Position numbers and translations under genes: made by a program. Shown here piece after piece: positions 58,701 through 64,000 of a stretch of DNA of 64,000 nucleotides (the stretch's first letter is position 1; every line of letters starts with the position of its first letter). Source of the DNA: Xiphias gladius (taxonomy: Eukaryota; Chordata; Actinopteri; Istiophoriformes; Xiphiidae); assembly GCF_016859285.1 (NCBI RefSeq), contig NC_053414.1, positions 4,230,517 to 4,294,516 on the forward strand. Reading direction: 5' to 3'. The notes under the pieces are model-generated. The model saw only the letters and a program-made list of their open reading frames with translations. It ran no database searches and was not told the origin of the DNA.

Positions 58701-61700
58701 TTTATTAGAAGATGTCGGCTGTGATAACTCACTGCAGAACAGTCAGACAACTGACCAGTGTAATCTCTGAGGGCTTTGGAGAAACTGACCGCCACTACGA
58801 GCTCACAACAGCCTCACAACTAACAAATAACACAACGGAAGTTAATAGAGCACAACAGCAAAGATTTACTCACAGTAACTGTCACTCAGATTTGACTCAA
58901 ATCCAACCATTTCACTTGTTTTTCTGACTTCGTGGAGGTTGAGGCTCAAAACCTAGAATCACCGAAGTTCACCGACGCGTCATGGCTGATGACTAACTCC
59001 CCACAGCTTCATTTCCCATCAGGGAGAATGGGACACAGCTGAAAGTGACGCTCACAATTTGCTTCAGTCGCTATAACAACACACTAAGAGGGGTCACAAC
59101 CAAGTGTGATAGTTTGTTTGGTACAGTACAGACGGGCCAGAGATACGTTGATATGTTGGTTGACGAGATGGCGATCGGTTGGTGTGCACGCCTCGCTTAA
59201 ACACCGGCGTTCCGCCGCGACTGTCGGGTTAAGTTTCCGAAACTCAGGCTGCTTTCACACTGAAAGTTTTAGGTTACGCAGCTCGGGATGAATGCTGGAG
59301 CAGAAGTCAAACTCAGTTTCCGGGATCATCAACTTTAAAAGTAACACAGTTAGAAGGTCAAAGATCAGGACCACCACAGCCATCTTAAATATTTCTGTTT
59401 GCCTCGAATGTTCAAGGGTTCTCGAGGTAAGACGGGAACAGGGCGATAATCAATCAGCGGAGCTGAGGTGTTACCACTGAGCTGACCTCTGACCACTGAA
59501 ACGGAACGACCGGATGTTTAATTGATGCTCCGCCTCCTGTTTTCTGTCCTTCCCACAGTGCGTCGGCGTGTCCTGACTGCTTCAGACCCACCAAGAACAA
59601 ACAGGTGAGGACACAGCAGAGCTCAGATGTTCTGTAATTCCTTTCAGAATCATCCGAAGGGTCGAGTTCCGAGTCGAATTGAGACAGGAAACTTCATGTC
59701 CAAAATGCTATGCGTTGGATGGAAATGGAGTTTAATTTGAAATGAAAGCTGCCCTGTAAAGACTCCCTCATAAATTCAGACTGTTTAACAAAAACAGCTG
59801 TTTCTATATCATGTACAACATGTACGTGCTTGAAATCTCAGTTTACCGCTGACTGCAGAGCAAGCAAACCATTGAGTGTTAATTTTGTAGTGGATAGTTA
59901 ATGAGAGGTTGAGGGAGAGGTCTCATTTCATCAGCCTTTAAAAGCTTCCGTGATCTTTATGAATTTAGTCTGTTGTCATTAAACCCGAACTTGTCCACGT
60001 CACATTTCTTCATGTTTTATCCTGCCGTCAGTTGTTTCATTGTTCATGACAACTTCCACCATTTGTGGAAGAAAAAAACAATCAAACAAAAAAAAAAAAA
60101 ACCCTCAGGATCTGTCAGGTCTTTGCTGTGGAAAATTCATGTTGCAACGCCAGCTGCGAGGCTGGGACACCAGACGTGAGTCGTACATTAAAGCCAGGGG
60201 AGAGATAGATGGACTGGGTGACAGGCGCTCACTGCACATTAGTCAAATCTCTCTGAATCCAACCTTCAGCCTTCTGCAACAATACTGTGACTCTTTCTGC
60301 AGTCGGTGTTCACGAGGATGGCGGTGGTCAAAGCTCTGGAAAAGATACCTGATGCCAAATTTCTGAAGTAAGCATCAACTTTGTATCTCAGTTCTTGATG
60401 CTCTTCTGAAAAGTGTTGTTTGAAATGATTATTGTTGATTTTTTATTTTTTATTTTTCCCTTCAGGCACTACCCTTGTCCTCCAACGCAGCCATCCAGCT
60501 GTTGCAGCCCTCAGGGCGTCCAGTGTCTCCACGGGTCCGTCTTTGTTGCAGGTAACGAAGGACACTAAGAAAATCTTCCTCGTCATTTTGTCGTTTCAGT
60601 CAGAATCCCAAGTGTCAGGAGGGTCTGATTTGTCCTGGAATGATTTCCCCTCCCGATGTTCAGGGAGATACAACAAGTTCTGTCGCAGTCTGCCTCAGAC
60701 TCCCTGGATGATCGACGGAGAGAGGAGGATGGAGTCTTCGGTGGAGGAGCTGATCGCAGCGCCCATCCTGTCTCTCTTCAGAGCCGACGGTGAGTCGAGG
60801 CTTTGACGACACGTCGGGGCCGTCGCAGGGGTCCGGTGGTAAAGGGTTGCGTCGTTGTCCCCGAGGACACAGGCTGCAACAACTGAACCAGCAGAGTCTC
60901 TGCTTGCCGTCTTTAAAATTGTGCACCCCACATTTCACGCTGTGATCAAAATGTCACAAAAACATCTTTTACTCACCTGATGTTATGCCAGTGTACTATG
61001 GCAGTCAATCTGCTTTTCCGTGTTCCAAGTTTACATCGTTTAGGTCTTAACTCCTCTAACTACACTGCTGGCAAAGACCGAGCGTCACACACTTTTGCTG
61101 CTTTTCCTCGTCGAAGTAATGTTCTGAGGAAAAAGCCTATAAATGTCTTTAGCCTTTACTTTGGATTTAAATGAACGGGGATTTGAATATACAGTCCAGA
61201 CCGTACCAAACTTCACTGCAGCCACAAGAGCTGAAGGAGGCAGCAATGGATCACCAGGGAAGATACAAAGAGTCTGCTGTTGTCTGTGGGTCAGAGACTT
61301 CAGACCGTCACTGACGGCAAAGGATTTTCCACTAAATATTAAATATGATAATTTAGTTTGACTTCATGTTTAATAGTCTAATTACTTTTCAACTCCTAAA
61401 CTCTGGGCACAGTGTGTTTTAAAGGACTGTATCTCCCACACCGTTCTTTCTATATTGAAGTTAACCCTGCTCGGATTAAAGCGGAGACTATGCACTTTAG
61501 TGTACGTCTCTATTATTTTACATTCACGTTGAATGTTCCTGAAGCTCAGAGCCTGAAGAACAAGCAATGTGTAACTGTCCAAATACTTACGGTCTAAGTA
61601 GACATGGATAGATAAGGTATTTTTTGACTCACCACAGGAGGCTGCACCGCTGAAGAACAGTGACGTGTTGGACAGTCAAATGATCCTGAACATGTCCTCT

Positions 61701-63514
61701 TTTTTTTGTTTTGTTACAGGTTTTAATTTCTCCTCATCTGGCAGGGAGGATGTAGACGTCCGGACTCTTGGAAATGGTGAGACGCATGTTGTTGTTGTTG
61801 TTTTTTGTTTTTTCAAAGCTGCACTTGCAGAGGATTTTGTCACCTCAAGTGTGAAGACCGTAAAGTATTTTTTAATTTCCTGTTGCGGTCCCATTTGGCA
61901 GGTCGTCCGTTTGCGATGGAGCTGCTGAATCCTCACAAATCCAGATTCAACAGAGTGGAGATGAAGCAGCTACAGGAGGTGCTGGGTGTTTCCATCAGCT
62001 TGCGCCCGAACTCCTTCATTCACCTTACAAACTTAAGATAAAACACTTCCCCTATTTGTTCACTCTTAAGTTCAAGGCAACACATTGAAACTACAGACAT
62101 TTGCTGTGACTGATTTGCATGATTTCAGGGTCCATCTTACCGTTACATCTTAATATACAGACAGGTGACACATTAAAGGAAAGAACTCACTCGTGGCTTA
62201 CTAACACACTTTATGTTGGGTTTTACTTTCATTTTATTCGCCACGTCAGTACATTTTTACAGAATCTAAAGAAGGTTCTAGACGTCCTTAAGGTTGCTCT
62301 CAGGGTTGTTTGAGAGGTTTAAGTGGCCATTGAAGAAGTTCTACGGATGGTTTTAGTAGTCGTTAAGAAGGTTCAAGTGGTCCTTTAGGAGGTTATGGAG
62401 GTCCTTTAAGAGGTTGTAGTGGTCAATGAGTAGGTTCTAGGGGTCCTCTAGGAGTTTCTAGGGGTCTTATGGAGGTTCTAATGGTCATTGGGAAGGTTCC
62501 ACATGTAGGTTTGGAAGTTTTAGCGGGCAATGAGAAGGTTGTAGGGGTCCTTTGGAAGGTTCATGGAGTCTTGGAGGTTTTAGTGGTCCTTTTAAGAGGT
62601 CCCAGAAGTCCTTCAGGAGGTTTCTAGTGGGCCTTCAGGAGGTTCTGGTGGTCATTAAGGACGTTTTAGTTGTCTTTTGGGGGTTTGGTGGTCCTTCAGG
62701 AGGTCCTAGCAGTCCTTCAGGAGGTTTGTCTTTAGGGGATTTTAGAGGTCCTCCAGGTGGTTAAATACTGTTCCTATGAGAGACTTTGCAGCAATGTATT
62801 AGACTGCACTCTTCGCCTCCATCAGCAAAACCCCAAATGAGGGAATGTTTCTTGGAAGAACGCTGTTTATCCCTCCAGAAGAGTTCAACATGCTTGAAGA
62901 ATTTATGACAAAGAGAACTGAAGACGTTCCGGGGGGCTCACGGTGGAACATCGCACTACCAACGCACTTTAGTTTCTTTCCCTTTAATTTGTCCCCCATC
63001 TGTATTAAATAATGTAACAAGGAATTGCCATGAAATTTAAGAGCCCATTTGTGATGTGAGATGATGAACCCTTTTGATTTGAATCAACCCTGAACCTTTT
63101 CCCTCAGGACAAAAGGGAGGTTGAATTAGCTCATTAAATTTTATGGCAACCTGACAAATAGATTCTTAGAACGTCTCAGGTTTAAAGGAAATACTCTTCA
63201 GTCTACAAAATATTGTGATTTATCCTCTTAGAAATATAAATATCCACTGCTTTTGATACATTTTACTCTGGACGAAAGTGTTGGACTGATCGACAGAATA
63301 CTGAAAGTTTTTAAAAGCATATGTTAGCTCTTAATTTTTCTCTCCATTAAACGGACAGAAATCCAAACATGCAGTGTTTTATGTTTTCACATGTACTTGA
63401 CTTTTATTCTTTTTACTTATCTTAACCTTTTTTTTTTTTTTTTTTTTGGTGTTTTTAGACCATTAACAAGTCTTCAGAGAAAATCAGAGTGAGAGACCTG
63501 CAGATAGTTACCAG
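55133..63514 (+). CDS. pus10: tRNA pseudouridine synthase Pus10, first 13 coding exons (3' end off the window)
   Basis: Pus10 isomerises U54/U55 in tRNAs and also acts in microRNA processing. Exons: 55133-55258, 55398-55688, 55874-55960, 57405-57439, 57556-57670, 57980-58041, 59559-59604, 60303-60367, 60466-60551, 60664-60789, 61720-61776, 61902-61978, 63459-63514. They give 1229 bases, about 409 of roughly 530 residues, all in phase. The start MLPLKEKDKPIVQKLL aligns with human MFPLTEENKHVAQLL. Zinc-ribbon pairs are Cys21/Cys24 and Cys121/Cys124; CPDC lies later. NLP-type segment SLPQTPWMIDGER and the catalytic segment SSGREDVDVRTLGNGRPF are intact; Asp357 aligns with the pseudouridine-synthase catalytic Asp (GRTD-type motif). 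The linker at residues 55-115 is poorly conserved. Intron 5 must use a GC donor (AAG/GCAGGT), since the nearby GT would break the frame. Confidence 0.96.
55689..55768. repeat. pus10: TG microsatellite starting exactly at the pus10 exon 2 donor
   Basis: Exon 2 ends GTGAAG and the intron starts with GT followed by about 40 GT units, so the donor is the first unit of the repeat. Confidence 0.98.
55990..56280. repeat. Dispersed fish repeat, family A copy 7
   Basis: In pus10 intron 3: attgactgattaatcattta, gtctgaccaacagttcacaa, cccaaagatattcgttttac and atcctcacatttgaaatact, then tgatcgtttcagc at the end. One of the best-preserved copies. Confidence 0.8.
57065..57325. repeat. Dispersed fish repeat, family A copy 8
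   Basis: Second copy in pus10 intron 3: ggttactgattaatcgtctg, then a diverged centre with agacatattcaattt, and aacaattaatcgaatctcaa and acggtttcagctcc at the end. Confidence 0.6.
58240..58498. repeat. Dispersed fish repeat (tttattaggaacacc type)
   Basis: In pus10 intron 6 (58042-59558): starts tcagtttattaggaacacct, contains gtcctgcaataaatcctcct, and ends gtggacaaaataatggaaac. I know this pattern as a common perciform repeat. The rest of this intron (58500-59558) has no recognised feature. Confidence 0.55.
59605..60302 (+). other. pus10: pus10 intron 7
   Basis: 698 bases without a recognised feature other than a poly(A) run near 60085. Intron 10 (60790-61719, 930 bases) is also featureless. 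Confidence 0.6.
62262..62763. repeat. pus10: Degenerate minisatellite, about 21-bp period
   Basis: In pus10 intron 12 roughly two dozen imperfect units of the form gtcctttaggaggttctagtg follow one another, often exactly 21 bases apart (for example 62371, 62392, 62413). Because 21 is a multiple of three, one frame stays open over the right part (62552-62764), but it is Gly/Pro/Ser-rich and unlike any protein I know. Copies diverge strongly from each other, so the array is old. Confidence 0.75.
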
Positions 63515-64000
63515 GTAAGAACTGTGAACCTGTAAAACGACTTTATATTAAACGGCACCTGCTCTTTATTACATCTCTAATAATCAATAAATATTAAATT
63601 TCCCATGTTTTGGGTTTATCTGTAATTGTAGCATTTTTCAATTCTGATGGCCTAATTGTTTTGTTTTTTACTTTTACTGTCTCCCATGGGAGAAAAATTG
63701 TCTCAGATTATGGGAATTGCTGCATAAGAAAACCAAACTTCACAGCAAAACAAATTAAATAGAAGCACATGTGGAAACACTAGCCTGAAAGAAAACATCC
63801 AGCGAAATTAATCACGAAACCACTTCACTACAAGAATTCTAAGTTATAGTATCACACAGTGGCTTTTTTTGGGATTTTAAACAATTGCTCAAGTGTTAAT
63901 TAATAAGTTAATGAGTAAGGTATCCGACAGTGACATTTAATTCACATTACTTAAATAATCTTAACAATTTAAGATTATTAACTCGATTAATACAAAAAAA
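63515..64000 (+). other. pus10: pus10 intron 13, partial
   Basis: From the donor GTAAGA after ...LQIVTR to the right edge. AT-rich, with no exon. The remaining Pus10 catalytic-domain exons are off the window. Confidence 0.7.

Noticed and set aside
62552..62764. 70-codon Gly/Pro/Ser-rich frame in pus10
   Set aside because: It is a product of the 21-bp minisatellite period, not a gene.
1..64000. Small RNAs (tRNA, snoRNA, microRNA) in the introns
   Set aside because: I looked for tRNA arms and box C/D or H/ACA motifs by eye and found none that I could support; a covariance-model search would be decisive.
1..64000. A previously undescribed multi-gene system
   Set aside because: All five supported genes are known vertebrate orthologues in a conserved block; the remaining signals are repeats and regulatory sites.

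Overview
The window is nuclear DNA from a ray-finned fish, most likely a spiny-rayed teleost. The genes are split into many short exons with consensus GT-AG junctions. The proteins are vertebrate orthologues very close to human. The introns carry long CA/TG microsatellites, Tc1-type transposon debris and short interspersed repeats typical of fish. There is no prokaryotic, viral or organellar gene content. Species is not determined. All exon boundaries were read by hand from splice signals, reading phase and similarity to remembered vertebrate proteins; no search was run.

Layout. On the minus strand, head to tail from right to left: cct4 (53292 to 46466), fam161a (45356 to 38473), xpo1 (35112 to 19222) and the first four coding exons of usp34 (17036 to 3133; the rest lies left of base 1). 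On the plus strand, head to head with cct4: pus10 (55133 to 63514, then off the right edge). xpo1 (24 coding exons, 1066 aa), fam161a (7 exons, 783 aa) and cct4 (13 exons, 536 aa) are complete, and all exon phases add up. The order usp34-xpo1-fam161a-cct4 matches the human 2p15 order; pus10 lies beside cct4 here but elsewhere in that region in human.

The genes form a conserved synteny block of housekeeping and ciliary functions rather than a pathway: a deubiquitinase (Usp34), the nuclear export receptor Crm1 (Xpo1), a ciliary/centrosomal protein (Fam161a), chaperonin subunit delta (Cct4) and a pseudouridine synthase (Pus10). The promoters fit these roles: an RFX X-box before fam161a, a heat-shock element before cct4, and a CCAAT box plus GC box before xpo1.

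The rest is introns and short intergenic gaps. They hold five long dinucleotide repeats, at least eight copies of one dispersed repeat, a solo LTR nested inside one of those copies, two Tc1-like relics, a 21-bp-period minisatellite in pus10, perfect hairpins, and a few promoter-like patches that the genes do not explain. I found no tRNA, rRNA, CRISPR or wholly new gene system.
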